Shown here: positions 18,088 through 26,791 of the stretch, piece after piece
Position numbering within the stretch: the first letter of the stretch is position 1
How the letters are laid out: each line of letters opens with the position of its first letter
Assembly (NCBI GenBank): GCA_934162425.1
Contig: CAKPIS010000001.1
Coordinates: forward strand, 164,155-228,154
DNA: 64,000 bases
Direction of reading: 5' to 3'
DNA from: an uncultured Bacilli bacterium
GTDB taxonomy: Bacteria > Bacillota_I > Bacilli_A > RF39 > UBA660
The notes under the pieces: model-generated
What the model was told of the DNA's origin: nothing
The model's database searches: none
What the model saw: the letters and a program-made list of their open reading frames with translations, nothing else
Made by a program: the position numbers and the translations under genes

Positions 18088-19599
18088 CTTTTTATAACAA
18101 TTATTAAGTTCTTTTTCTACATCATCTTTATAAGAATTATTTATTTTTAAGATATCTTTTTCATATTGCTTTTTTAATAACTCAAAAATATTATTAACTT
18201 CATTGTCTTCTTCATTCTTCATTTGACTTCTTTTTTCAATATATAAACTTATAGCATTTAAAAATTCATCTGCTTTACTTTCATCAGAAAACTGCAATTT
18301 TATTGTTTTATCTTGTAAATCTACCAATACTTCATATGTAGGATTTTTAAGATCTATAATATAACAATTATCGTCTTTTTGAACAAATACAATTCCTTCT
18401 CCGAAGGTAAATAATGCATCATAAACCGGTTTTACTACTTCTTTTCCTTCTTTATCTATAAGGCCATATTTATCATATTTTTTAACTTCAGCTAAACCAT
18501 TAGAGAAATTATCTACATCATCATAAATTGGTTTTATTACTTCTTCTCCTTTTTTATTTATATAGCCCCACTTATCATTCTTTCGTACACAAGCTAAACC
18601 TTCCTCGAATTTTGAAGAAAGGCTATCATAAATTGGTTTTACTACTTCTTTTCCTTCTTTGTTTATAAAACCATATTTACCATTTTTCCTAACATAAGCT
18701 AATCCTTCTTCAAAATTTGAAGAAATATCACCATAAATTAGTCTTACTACCTCTTTTCCTTCTTTATTTATAAGACCCCACTTATCATTTTTCTTAACAC
18801 TGGCCAAGCCTTCAGAAAAACTGTTAACCGAGTCATAAACTGGTTCTACCACCGCTTCTCCTTTTTTATTTATAAAACCCCACTTACCATTTTTCTTAAC
18901 ACAAGCTAAATCTTCTTTAAAATTTTTAGCCCAATCATAAATTGGTTTTATGACTTCTTTTCCTTCTTTGTTTATAAAGCCATACTTACCATCTTTTTCT
19001 ATGCGTGCTAATCCTTTACAAAAATCACTAGCACAATCATAAACCGGTTCTACTACCTCTTCTCCATTTTTATCTATAAAGCCCCAGTAACCATCCTCTT
19101 TCACGCTAGCTATACCCTCGGAGAAGCTATGAATGCAATCATAAACTGGTTTTACTATTTTATTTCCTTCTTTATTTATGACGCCATACTTATTATCTTT
19201 AGTAACTATTGCTAAATCCTCAGAGAAGTCATAGGCCCAATCATAAATTGGTTTTATTACTTCTTTTCCTTCTTTATTTATGAAACCCAATTTACGATTT
19301 CTTCCTACTATTTCTAAACCCTCAGAAAAACAAGAGACATAATCATAAATTGGTGCTACTACTTCTTTTCCTTCCTTATTTATAAAACCCCACTTACCAT
19401 TCTTTTGTACACTAGCTAATCCTTCATAAAAGTAGCAAACATTATCATAAATTGGTTTTATTACTTCTTCTCCTTCTTTATTTATAAAACCATATTTGCC
19501 ATCTTTTTGAACACACGCCAAAGACTCACTAAAATCCATAATTTTATCATAATTATTTAGTATTTTTTTACCAGTACGTTTTTTAACAGTTATTTCCAT
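18076..19599 (-). CDS. WG-repeat protein 1 (11 repeats)
   Basis: 507 residues built almost entirely of about 11 WG (KWG) repeats of 34 residues, each like KYGFINKEGKEVIKPIYD followed by xxxxFSEGLAxVxKNG. WG repeats form beta-propeller-like or solenoid structures of unknown function. A C-terminal module (NPTYEVLVDLQDKTIKLQF...) ends in a helical, probably coiled-coil tail (ELLKKQYEKDILKINNSYKD). No signal peptide or membrane segment, so it is probably cytoplasmic. AAGGAG precedes the ATG. It is paralogous to the next three genes, with the same tail, promoter and terminator. Confidence 0.9.
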   Translation of the reverse strand: MEITVKKRTGKKILNNYDKIMDFSESLACVQKDGKYGFINKEGEEVIKPIYDNVCYFYEGLASVQKNGKWGFINKEGKEVVAPIYDYVSCFSEGLEIVGRNRKLGFINKEGKEVIKPIYDWAYDFSEDLAIVTKDNKYGVINKEGNKIVKPVYDCIHSFSEGIASVKEDGYWGFIDKNGEEVVEPVYDCASDFCKGLARIEKDGKYGFINKEGKEVIKPIYDWAKNFKEDLACVKKNGKWGFINKKGEAVVEPVYDSVNSFSEGLASVKKNDKWGLINKEGKEVVRLIYGDISSNFEEGLAYVRKNGKYGFINKEGKEVVKPIYDSLSSKFEEGLACVRKNDKWGYINKKGEEVIKPIYDDVDNFSNGLAEVKKYDKYGLIDKEGKEVVKPVYDALFTFGEGIVFVQKDDNCYIIDLKNPTYEVLVDLQDKTIKLQFSDESKADEFLNAISLYIEKRSQMKNEEDNEVNNIFELLKKQYEKDILKINNSYKDDVEKELNNCYKKSMN

Positions 19600-19626
19600 A
19601 ATGTTCTCCTTTATATTTATATAATT

Positions 19627-19654
19627 ATTATATTTATATGTAAATATTTGTCAA
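19627..19654 (-). promoter_or_regulatory. Promoter of WG gene 1
   Basis: Consensus TTGACA (19649-19654), 16-base spacer, consensus TATAAT (19627-19632). Nearly identical to the promoters of the other three WG genes. Confidence 0.85.
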
Positions 19655-19680
19655 CTTACACAATAATATACAAATTAAAA

Positions 19681-19702
19681 AGTATGAAATTTAATTCATA
19701 CT
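19681..19702 (-). terminator. Terminator spanning the stop of WG gene 2
   Basis: Same AGTATGAA/TTCATACT hairpin plus T-run as after WG gene 1. Confidence 0.75.
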
Positions 19703-21412
19703 CTTTTTATAACAAGCATTAAATTCTTTTTCTACATCATCTTTATAAGAATTATTTATTTCTAAGATATCTTTTTCATATTGTTTTTTTAATAACTCAA
19801 AAATATTATTAACTTCGTTTTCTTTCTCATTCTTTATTTGACTTCTTTTTTCAATATATGAACTTATAGCATTTAAAAATTCATCTGCTTTACTTTCATC
19901 AGAAAACTGTTTTTTTATTGCTTTATCTTGTAAATCTATCAATACTTCATATGTAGGATTTTTAAGATCTATAATATACCAATTATCATCTTTTTGAACA
20001 AATACAATTTCATCATCAAAGTTAGATACTGCATCACAAATTGGTTTTACTACTTCTTCTCCTGTTTTGTTTATAAGACCCCACTTACCATTTTTCATAA
20101 CTTTTACTAATCCTCCAGAAAAATCATCAGCCCAATCATAAACAAGATTTATTACTTCTTTTCCTTTTTTATTTACGAAACCATACTTATCATCTTTTTG
20201 AACAAGAACTAAACCTTTAAAAAAGAAAGAAACAACATCATAAACTGGTTTTAATATTTCTTTTCCCTTTTTATTTATATAACCACACTTACCACCTTTT
20301 TCAATGCGTGCTAATCCGTTATAAAAATAATCAACATAATCATAAATTGGTCTTACTATTCTCTTGCCTTCTTTATTTATAAGTCCCCATTTGTCATCTT
20401 TTCTAACTCTAGCTAATCCTTCAGAAAAATCATCGACCTCATCATAAATTGGTTTTACTACTTCTTTTCCTTCTTTATTTATAAATCCCCACTTACCATC
20501 TTTTCTAACTCTAGCTAATCCTTCAGAAAAGTAGCAAGCATTATCATAAATTGGTTTTACTATTTCTTTTCCTTCTTTATTTATGAACACATGCTTCCAA
20601 CCTTTCATAACCCAGGCTAAATCTTCTCTAAAACTTGAAGCAGCATCATAAACTAGTTTTATTATTTCTTTTCCTTCTTTATTTATAAAACCATACTTAC
20701 CATTTTTTCTAACATAAGCTAATCCTTCAGAAAAGTTTCCAACCCAATCATAAATTGGTTTTATTACTTCTTCTCCTTCTTTATTTACAAAGCCCCACTT
20801 GCCATTTTTTCTAACTCCAGCCAGTCCTTTAGAAAAGTAGAAGGCAGCATCGTAAACTGGTTTTATTACCTCTTTTCCTTTTTTATTTACGAAACCATAC
20901 TTATCATCTTTTTTAACACGAACTAACCCTTCAAAAAAATCATCGACTTCATCATAAATTGGTTTTACTACCTCTTCACCCTTTTTATTTATATAGCCCC
21001 ACTTATCATCTTTTTTAACACGAACTAACCCTTCAAAGAAATCATCGACTCCATCATAAATTGGTTTTACTACTTCTTTTCCTTCTTTATTTATAAAACC
21101 ATATTTATTATTTTTTTCAACCAAAGCCAATTCTTCAGAAAAGTCATAAGCAAAGTCATAAATTGATTTTATTACTTCTTTTCCGTCTTTGTTTATAAAA
21201 CCAAACTTACCATTTCTTTTAATTCTAGCTAATCCTTCTTTAAAGCTATCAGCAAAGTCATAAATGAGTTTTATTACTTCTTCTCCTTCTTTGTTTATAA
21301 AACCATATTTGTCATCTTTTCGAACACACGCCAAAGACTCACTAAAATCCATAATTTTATCATAGTTATTTGATATTTTTTTACCAGTACATTTTTTAAC
21401 AGTTATATCCAT
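19691..21412 (-). CDS. WG-repeat protein 2 (13 repeats)
   Basis: 573 residues, the longest of the four paralogues, with about 13 WG repeats of 34 residues and the same C-terminal module and helical tail as gene 1 (ELLKKQYEKDILEINNSYKD). Repeat 7 is degraded (KHVFINKEGKE, with a WVMKGW end). Repeats 3 and 4 end identically (DDFFEGLVRVKKDD), suggesting duplication within the gene. AAGGAG before the ATG; own promoter and terminator. Function unknown. Confidence 0.9.
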   Translation of the reverse strand: MDITVKKCTGKKISNNYDKIMDFSESLACVRKDDKYGFINKEGEEVIKLIYDFADSFKEGLARIKRNGKFGFINKDGKEVIKSIYDFAYDFSEELALVEKNNKYGFINKEGKEVVKPIYDGVDDFFEGLVRVKKDDKWGYINKKGEEVVKPIYDEVDDFFEGLVRVKKDDKYGFVNKKGKEVIKPVYDAAFYFSKGLAGVRKNGKWGFVNKEGEEVIKPIYDWVGNFSEGLAYVRKNGKYGFINKEGKEIIKLVYDAASSFREDLAWVMKGWKHVFINKEGKEIVKPIYDNACYFSEGLARVRKDGKWGFINKEGKEVVKPIYDEVDDFSEGLARVRKDDKWGLINKEGKRIVRPIYDYVDYFYNGLARIEKGGKCGYINKKGKEILKPVYDVVSFFFKGLVLVQKDDKYGFVNKKGKEVINLVYDWADDFSGGLVKVMKNGKWGLINKTGEEVVKPICDAVSNFDDEIVFVQKDDNWYIIDLKNPTYEVLIDLQDKAIKKQFSDESKADEFLNAISSYIEKRSQIKNEKENEVNNIFELLKKQYEKDILEINNSYKDDVEKEFNACYKKSMN

Positions 21413-21439
21413 AACATTCTCCTTCTACATAATATAATT

Positions 21440-21467
21440 ATTATATTTATATGTAAATATTTGTCAA
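21440..21467 (-). promoter_or_regulatory. Promoter of WG gene 2
   Basis: TTGACA (21462-21467), 16-base spacer, TATAAT (21440-21445). Confidence 0.85.
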
Positions 21468-21493
21468 CTTACACAATAATATACAAATTAAAA

Positions 21494-21515
21494 AGTATGA
21501 AATTTAATTCATACT
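21494..21515 (-). terminator. Terminator spanning the stop of WG gene 3
   Basis: AGTATGAA/TTCATACT hairpin followed by TTTTT, as after the neighbouring WG genes. Confidence 0.75.
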
Positions 21516-22958
21516 CTTTTTATAACAATTATTAAACTCTTTTTCTACATCATCTTTATAAGAATTATTTATTTTTAAGATATCTTTTTCATATTGCTTT
21601 TTTAATAACTCAAAAATATTATTAACTTTGTTTTCTTCCTCATTCTTTATTTCATTTCTTTTTTTAATGTATGAACTTATAGTATTTAAAAATTCATCTG
21701 CTTTGTTTTCATCAGAAAACTGCAATTTTATTGTTTTATCTTGTAAATCTACCAATACTTCATATGTAGGATTATTAAGATTTGCAACATACCAACTATC
21801 ATCTTTTCGAACAAATACAATGCCATCACCCATGTTAGACACGAGATCATAAACTGGCTTTATCACTTCTTTTCCTTCTTTGTCTATAAGGCCGAACTTT
21901 CCATCTTTTTCAACACAAGCTAACCCATCAAAGAAAAAATAAATCCAACTATAAATTGGCCTTACTACTTCTTCTCCTTCTTTATTTATAAGACCAAACT
22001 TACCACCTTTTTTAACTTCAGTTAAGCCTTCTTTAAAACTACCAACCGGCCAATAAACTGGTTTTATTAATTTTTTTCCTTCTTTATTTATAAAGCCATA
22101 TTTGCCTTTTTTCATAACATTAGCTAAACCTTCAGAAAAGTCATAAGCAAAGTCATAAATTGGTTTTATTACTTTTTTTCCTTCTTTATTTATAAAACCA
22201 TACTTACCCTTTTTTTCAACACGTGCTAAGCCTTCAGAAAAGTTTCCAACATCATCATAAACTGGTTTTACTACTTCTTCTCCATCTTTATTTATAAAAC
22301 CATACTTATAATCTTTTTTAATTTTAGCTAAGCCTTCAGAAAAGTTATCTGCCCAATGATAAACTGGTTTGATTACCACTTCTCCTTCTTTGTTTATAAA
22401 GCCATGCTTAGGTTCCCAATAATCGTCTTCCACAACACGTGCTAATCCTTCAGAAAAGTTTCCAACATCATCATAAACTGGTTTTACTACTTCTTCTCCA
22501 TCTTTATTTATAAAACCATACTTATAATCTTTTTTAATTTTAGCTAAGCCTTCAGAAAAATCATAAGCAGAGTCATAAATTGGTTCTACTATTTCTTCTC
22601 CTTCTTTGTTTATAAAACCATACTTATCATCTTTTTTAATACGAGCTAAGCCTTCAGAAAAATCATATGCAAAGTCATAAATTGGTTCTACTATTTCTTC
22701 TCCCTCTTTATTTATAAAACCATACTTATCATTATCTATAAAACCCCACTTACCATTTTTCTTAACACGTGCTAAGCCTTCTTTGAAATTTGAAGCGCCA
22801 TCATAAATTCGTTTTATTACTTCTTTTCCTTCTTTGTTTATAAAACCATACTTACCATCTCTTACAACACATGCCAAAGACTCGCTAGAATCTAAAATAT
22901 AATCATAATTATTTAACAATTTCTTACCAATTATTTGTTTTCTAACTGTTATTTTCAT
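21504..22958 (-). CDS. WG-repeat protein 3 (about 10 repeats)
   Basis: About 484 residues with some 10 WG repeats plus one truncated repeat (KWGFIDND fused directly to KYGFINKEG), and the common C-terminal helical tail. Two blocks of DNA coding for IKKDYKYGFINKDGEEVVKP recur almost exactly. The start is the ATG at 22958, which has AAGGAG upstream; the open frame's earlier ATG at 22976 itself encodes the ribosome binding site and is not used in the paralogues. Function unknown. Confidence 0.88.
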   Translation of the reverse strand: MKITVRKQIIGKKLLNNYDYILDSSESLACVVRDGKYGFINKEGKEVIKRIYDGASNFKEGLARVKKNGKWGFIDNDKYGFINKEGEEIVEPIYDFAYDFSEGLARIKKDDKYGFINKEGEEIVEPIYDSAYDFSEGLAKIKKDYKYGFINKDGEEVVKPVYDDVGNFSEGLARVVEDDYWEPKHGFINKEGEVVIKPVYHWADNFSEGLAKIKKDYKYGFINKDGEEVVKPVYDDVGNFSEGLARVEKKGKYGFINKEGKKVIKPIYDFAYDFSEGLANVMKKGKYGFINKEGKKLIKPVYWPVGSFKEGLTEVKKGGKFGLINKEGEEVVRPIYSWIYFFFDGLACVEKDGKFGLIDKEGKEVIKPVYDLVSNMGDGIVFVRKDDSWYVANLNNPTYEVLVDLQDKTIKLQFSDENKADEFLNTISSYIKKRNEIKNEEENKVNNIFELLKKQYEKDILKINNSYKDDVEKEFNNCYKKSMN

Positions 22959-22985
22959 TATATTCTCCTTCTTCATAATATAATT

Positions 22986-23013
22986 ATTATATTTATATGT
23001 AAATATTTGTCAA
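22986..23013 (-). promoter_or_regulatory. Promoter of WG gene 3
   Basis: TTGACA (23008-23013), 16-base spacer, TATAAT (22986-22991). Confidence 0.85.
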
Positions 23014-23039
23014 TATACGAGTTAATATACAAATTAAAA

Positions 23040-23061
23040 AGTATGAAAATTAATTCATATT
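23040..23061 (-). terminator. Terminator spanning the stop of WG gene 4
   Basis: AGTATGAA/TTCATATT stem (one G-U pair) with T-run on the minus strand. Confidence 0.7.
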
Positions 23062-24051
23062 CTTTTTATAACAATTATTAAATTCTTTTTCTATATTATC
23101 CATATAATGATTATTTATTTCTAATAGATCTTCCTCATATTGTTTTTCAAGTGCCATAAAAACCTCAGTAAGTTCATCTTCTTCTTTATCTTTTCTTTTT
23201 ATTTGTTTATCAATATAAACTTTAATATAATCTTTAAATTCATCCGCTTCATTTTCATTAGAAAACTGTCTTTTTATTATTCTATCTTGTGAATCTACTG
23301 ATACCTCATATGTAGGAATATTAAGATCTACAATGTACAAACTATTATTTTTTTTAACTATTGCTATTTTTTCATCATAGACAATGTCATTATAAATTGG
23401 TTTTACTACTTCTTTTCCTTCTTTATTTACAAGACCATACTTACCAATTTTTTGAACACGAGCTAATCCATATTGAAAATCACAAACATCATCATAAATT
23501 GGTTTTATTACTTCTTTTCCTTCTTTATTTACAAGACCATACTTACCAATTTTTTGAACACGAGCTAATCCATATTGAAAATCACAAACATCATCATAAA
23601 TTGGTTTTATTACTTCTTCTCCATCTTTATTTATAAAGCCCCACTTATCATTTATTTCAACGCTAGCTAAACCTTCTTCAAAGTCATAGATATAGTCATA
23701 AATTGGTTTTACTACTTCTTCTCCTTTTTTATTTATAAGTCCACACTTATCATTTTTCTTAACTCTTGCTAAGCCTTCAGAAAAGTTTCCAACAAGATCA
23801 TAAATTGGTTTTATTACTTCTTCTCCATCTTTATTTATAAAGCCCCACTTATCATTTATTTCAACGCGAGCTAGACCTTCAGAAAAGCAATGAGCATTAT
23901 CATAAATTGGTTTTACTACTTCTTTCCCTTCTTCATTTATAAATCCCCAATTGCCATTTCTCCTGACACATACCAAAGACTCACTAATTCCCCTAATGTC
24001 ATCATAATTATTTAATTTTTTTCCAATATGTTTTTTAACAGTTATATCCAT
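23050..24051 (-). CDS. WG-repeat protein 4 (6 repeats)
   Basis: 333 residues, the shortest paralogue, with 6 WG repeats and a diverged C-terminal tail (MALEKQYEEDLLEINNHYMD). Repeats 4 and 5 come from a 102-base tandem duplication that is essentially perfect at DNA level (period visible between 23461 and 23563). AAGGAG before the ATG, own promoter and terminator. It lies next to rpmA, so the WG cluster separates rpmA from the trmB-obg unit. Function unknown. Confidence 0.9.
   Translation of the reverse strand: MDITVKKHIGKKLNNYDDIRGISESLVCVRRNGNWGFINEEGKEVVKPIYDNAHCFSEGLARVEINDKWGFINKDGEEVIKPIYDLVGNFSEGLARVKKNDKCGLINKKGEEVVKPIYDYIYDFEEGLASVEINDKWGFINKDGEEVIKPIYDDVCDFQYGLARVQKIGKYGLVNKEGKEVIKPIYDDVCDFQYGLARVQKIGKYGLVNKEGKEVVKPIYNDIVYDEKIAIVKKNNSLYIVDLNIPTYEVSVDSQDRIIKRQFSNENEADEFKDYIKVYIDKQIKRKDKEEDELTEVFMALEKQYEEDLLEINNHYMDNIEKEFNNCYKKNMN
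23405..23615 (-). repeat. Near-perfect 102-base tandem duplication in WG gene 4
   Basis: Two adjacent 102-base units, each encoding one 34-residue WG repeat (DDVCDFQYGLARVQKIG and flanks), are essentially identical. This is a recent in-frame expansion. Confidence 0.85.
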
Positions 24052-24078
24052 AACATTCTCCTTCTACATAATGCATTT

Positions 24079-24106
24079 ATTATATTTACTTACAAATATT
24101 TGTCAA
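24079..24106 (-). promoter_or_regulatory. Promoter of WG gene 4
   Basis: TTGACA (24101-24106), 16-base spacer, TATAAT (24079-24084). The spacer differs slightly from the other three copies. Confidence 0.85.
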
Positions 24107-24121
24107 TATAATATTAAAAAA

Positions 24122-24142
24122 ATACCATCTATAAGATGATAT
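24122..24142 (-). terminator. Terminator after rpmA
   Basis: Minus-strand ATATCATC/GATGGTAT stem with a 5-base loop followed by seven T. Confidence 0.8.
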
Positions 24143-24423
24143 TATTTAGCTTCATATACACTAACTTGCTTTTTATCTCTTCCTAGGCGTTCAAACTTAA
24201 CATACCCAGTAATTTTAGCGAATAATGTGTGATCCTTACCCATACCAACGTTTGTTCCAGGATAAATCTTAGTTCCTCTTTGACGATAGATAATAGATCC
24301 AGCACTTATTAATTCTCCATCAGCAGCTTTAGCACCTAATCTTCTACCTTCACTATCACGTCCGTTATGAGTTGAACCTTGCGCCTTAACGTGTGCAAAT
24401 AATTGGATGTTTAACTTTAACAT
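24142..24423 (-). CDS. rpmA: 50S ribosomal protein L27 with cleavable N-terminus
   Basis: L27 reaches the peptidyl-transferase centre. The conserved core includes AQGSTHNGRDSEGRRLGAKA and IIYRQRGTKIYPGTNVG. The N-terminus MLKLNIQLFA precedes the core, the Firmicute-type extension that must be removed by the protease Prp, encoded immediately upstream. The start is the ATG at 24423, preceded by AGGAGG; three upstream codons in frame are unlikely. Confidence 0.96.
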   Translation of the reverse strand: MLKLNIQLFAHVKAQGSTHNGRDSEGRRLGAKAADGELISAGSIIYRQRGTKIYPGTNVGMGKDHTLFAKITGYVKFERLGRDKKQVSVYEAK

Positions 24424-24437
24424 TAAAAGCACCTCCT

Positions 24438-24740
24438 CTATATAATTTTAACGTATTTTGTATAATCCAGAGATAATTCCTTAAACATATCTTCCATGTT
24501 TAGAAATATTTCATTGATAATCTTATCTTTTTTTAAAACTTCTACATCAAGTAATCCTTCTTTTTCTACTACTTTAAGTGAGTCTTTATCAAACCTTAAA
24601 GCTAAATTAATACTAGAAATAGCAATAGAACTTACTGAAGCACATACTATATCTTTTCCCATAGTATCATAATTAGCATGTCCTTTAATAGAAAAGCTTT
24701 TAATAAAATTATCATCATAATTTATTTTTATTTTTATCAT
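24438..24740 (-). CDS. prp: Ribosomal-processing cysteine protease Prp (YsxB)
   Basis: Cysteine protease that cleaves the N-terminal extension of L27. 100 residues. The catalytic His is in KGHANYD (His21) and the catalytic Cys in DIVCASVSS (Cys33), at the spacing of the family. It lies between rplU and rpmA, the conserved Firmicute order, and is cotranscribed with both. Confidence 0.94.
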   Translation of the reverse strand: MIKIKINYDDNFIKSFSIKGHANYDTMGKDIVCASVSSIAISSINLALRFDKDSLKVVEKEGLLDVEVLKKDKIINEIFLNMEDMFKELSLDYTKYVKII

Positions 24741-24750
24741 ACATCACCAA

Positions 24751-25050
24751 TTAAGCATTAATTTTAGTAATTTCAAGCTTAGTATATGGTTGACGATGTC
24801 CTTGTTTCTTATGAGAACTTTTCTTAGGTAAATATTTAAAGATTATTATCTTCTTATTTTTACCTTGTTTTAAAACTTTAGCTTCAACAGTTGCACCATT
24901 TATATATGGAGTTCCAACTTTATTATCAGCCATTACAACTTTATCAAAAGTATAAGTTTTTCCAGCTTCGCAATCTAATTTTTCAACATAAATTACAGAG
25001 CCTTCGCTAACGCGGTATTGTTTACCACCAGTTTCTATAACTGCTTTCAT
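24751..25050 (-). CDS. rplU: 50S ribosomal protein L21
   Basis: Full-length L21 (99 residues) with MKAVIETGGKQYRVSEGSVI at the start and the C-terminal YLPKKSSHKKQGHRQPYTKL motif. It heads the rplU-prp-rpmA operon, preceded by AGGAGG and a roughly 100-base leader that resembles the Firmicute L21 leader. Confidence 0.97.
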   Translation of the reverse strand: MKAVIETGGKQYRVSEGSVIYVEKLDCEAGKTYTFDKVVMADNKVGTPYINGATVEAKVLKQGKNKKIIIFKYLPKKSSHKKQGHRQPYTKLEITKINA

Positions 25051-25059
25051 ATTTTCAAT

Positions 25060-25158
25060 CCTCCTTTTTTAAAATCTTAGACTCACCATTAAGGTACATA
25101 TAAATGTTTTAAACCTTTTCTGTGTGGTTGAAGAACAAGAAGTTCATTCAAACGTTAA
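25060..25158 (-). ncRNA. Probable L21 leader RNA
   Basis: The untranslated region between the promoter (25160-25189) and rplU is about 100 bases and unusually free of AT-only runs. On the minus strand it contains CTTGTTCTTCAACCACACAG and ACCTTAATGGTGAGTCTAAG, which resemble what I recall of L21 leader conserved segments. L21 leaders are cis-regulatory RNAs that control rplU in Firmicutes. A covariance search is needed to confirm it. Confidence 0.55.
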
Positions 25159-25159
25159 T

Positions 25160-25189
25160 AGTTTATCACAATAAGTATGTGTTAGTCAA
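25160..25189 (-). promoter_or_regulatory. Promoter of the rplU-prp-rpmA operon
   Basis: Minus-strand TTGACT (25184-25189), 18-base spacer, extended -10 TGATAAACT with the hexamer at 25160-25165. Confidence 0.65.
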
Positions 25190-25214
25190 TATATATAATG
25201 CTTATTATACAGAA

Positions 25215-25238
25215 AAAACGTAAGTTATATTACGTTTT
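25215..25238 (-). terminator. Terminator after the YHxxDM-repeat gene
   Basis: AAAACGTAA/TTACGTTTT stem (25215-25223, 25230-25238), followed by TTTTTTCTG on the minus strand. The stem includes the stop codon. Confidence 0.8.
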
Positions 25239-26741
25239 AAAGCATTTGTTTTTTAAGTACTTGCTTGGTATTTCTTTATGATTATCTCCATCTACATATA
25301 AAACAGCTCTATTATATATATTATCAAGAGAGTTACTATCATATTTACATTTTATATCTAAATAAACCTTATTTACATCAAATAAGTTAGCACTTGTTAT
25401 TTTTAATACTATATCTTCTAACTTATCACAAGATATATTGCTAGATAATATTTTATATAAATATTTAGCTTCTTCTTCTGTTTTAGAATTAAGTATTAAT
25501 CTCATATGTTCTAAGTGATTACTATTTTCTAAAGAATTCTTATTACATGCTAGAAGAGATAAATACTGTGATAAAACTGGATTATTAGAGTCATTTATAA
25601 GTTTCATATCTTCCATATGATATTTACTATTTAATGACTTTATATTTGTTGCAACATCAAGAAGATACTTACTTATTACTGCATCTGAATTTTTAATAAT
25701 TCTCATATCATTTATATGGTATTTACTATTAATTGAATTATTATCTATCATTAAAGTGCATAATGCATCATAACAATAATAATTTTTTTTAGCACTTAAT
25801 AGTTCATTTAAGTCATTTTCATGATATTTACTATTTAAAAAATCTATATTAGTTAAGCATTTAAGTATTAAAGTTATTAATCCATTATCAAAGCTTTCAT
25901 CAAGTGATGATAAAAAATTAGTATCATACTTATGCCAATTACTTTGAAGTGATATTTTATTTGTCATTAACTTTATAAGAAAGTCTAGTATATCATCTCT
26001 TTTAATAGTTAAAAAAAGATCCATATCACTCATGTGATAATTACTTAATAATGAAGTTTTATTAGTTGATAAAATAGCCATACTTCTTATTACATTATTA
26101 CTTAATTTACTACTTTTTGACATTATATACATATCATAATCATGATAAGTACTATTAATAGAGTCAGAACAATTAGCTACTTCAAACATGTTTTTTATTA
26201 AATGATATGGTAATTTTTCATTCTTTAATAAATTCATATCATTTAAATGACTATTACTATTAAGTGACTCTTTATTACTTGAAAGTTTATATAAAAATGA
26301 ACTATTTAAATCGCTATTATAAATTATTTTCATATCTTCTTCATGATAAGCACTATTAATAGAATTATTATCTGTAGCTAACATGCTTAAATAATTAGCA
26401 ATTGTACGGTTTTTAGCTGTAATAATTAGTTTTAAATCTTCTTTATGATATTTACTATTTTTAAATATATCACTTTTAATACAATTAAATATAATATCAT
26501 CTAACTCTTTATTATTAATACGAAAAAGTAAATTAACATCATATAAATAATACGGACTATTTAAAAAGTCTAAATCAACTAATAATTTTCTATAATCTTT
26601 TTTACAATGTTTTAAATTACTTAAATTTCTTATTTGTACATCATTTAAACTAGATAAGAAATAACTTGCATCATCAATATATTCTTCTAATTCAAACTCT
26701 TTTATTTTACTTATAACTCTTTTTAATTCAAGAATATTCAT
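25230..26741 (-). CDS. Novel repeat protein with YHxxDM motif repeats
   Basis: About 503 residues composed of some 10-11 repeats of about 38-42 residues. Each carries a core like SLNSKYHMEDMKLI (N-x-x-S-L/I-x-S-x-Y/S-H-x-x-D-M-x-L/I), separated by predicted helices (for example VISKYLLDVATNIK). I do not recognise the family. The regular helix-loop pattern suggests an alpha-solenoid, which is an inference. No signal peptide or membrane segment. The start is the ATG at 26741, preceded by AGGAGAC; the frame is open further upstream to 26795 without support. It sits between the SpoIVFB-like gene and the rplU promoter. Confidence 0.8.
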   Translation of the reverse strand: MNILELKRVISKIKEFELEEYIDDASYFLSSLNDVQIRNLSNLKHCKKDYRKLLVDLDFLNSPYYLYDVNLLFRINNKELDDIIFNCIKSDIFKNSKYHKEDLKLIITAKNRTIANYLSMLATDNNSINSAYHEEDMKIIYNSDLNSSFLYKLSSNKESLNSNSHLNDMNLLKNEKLPYHLIKNMFEVANCSDSINSTYHDYDMYIMSKSSKLSNNVIRSMAILSTNKTSLLSNYHMSDMDLFLTIKRDDILDFLIKLMTNKISLQSNWHKYDTNFLSSLDESFDNGLITLILKCLTNIDFLNSKYHENDLNELLSAKKNYYCYDALCTLMIDNNSINSKYHINDMRIIKNSDAVISKYLLDVATNIKSLNSKYHMEDMKLINDSNNPVLSQYLSLLACNKNSLENSNHLEHMRLILNSKTEEEAKYLYKILSSNISCDKLEDIVLKITSANLFDVNKVYLDIKCKYDSNSLDNIYNRAVLYVDGDNHKEIPSKYLKNKCFKT

Positions 26742-26791
26742 ACACTCTTGTCTCCTTTTTTTATGTATTATAGATAATAAATTAGATAAAA

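Noticed and set aside
23361..23636. + strand 91-residue frame opposite WG gene 4
   Set aside because: Arises from the 102-base repeat on the other strand and shows no start signal.
18076..24051. Regular repeats as a possible CRISPR array
   Set aside because: The 102-base and 105-base units (here and at 61.7-64 kb) are in frame, contiguous without unique spacers, and encode protein repeats.
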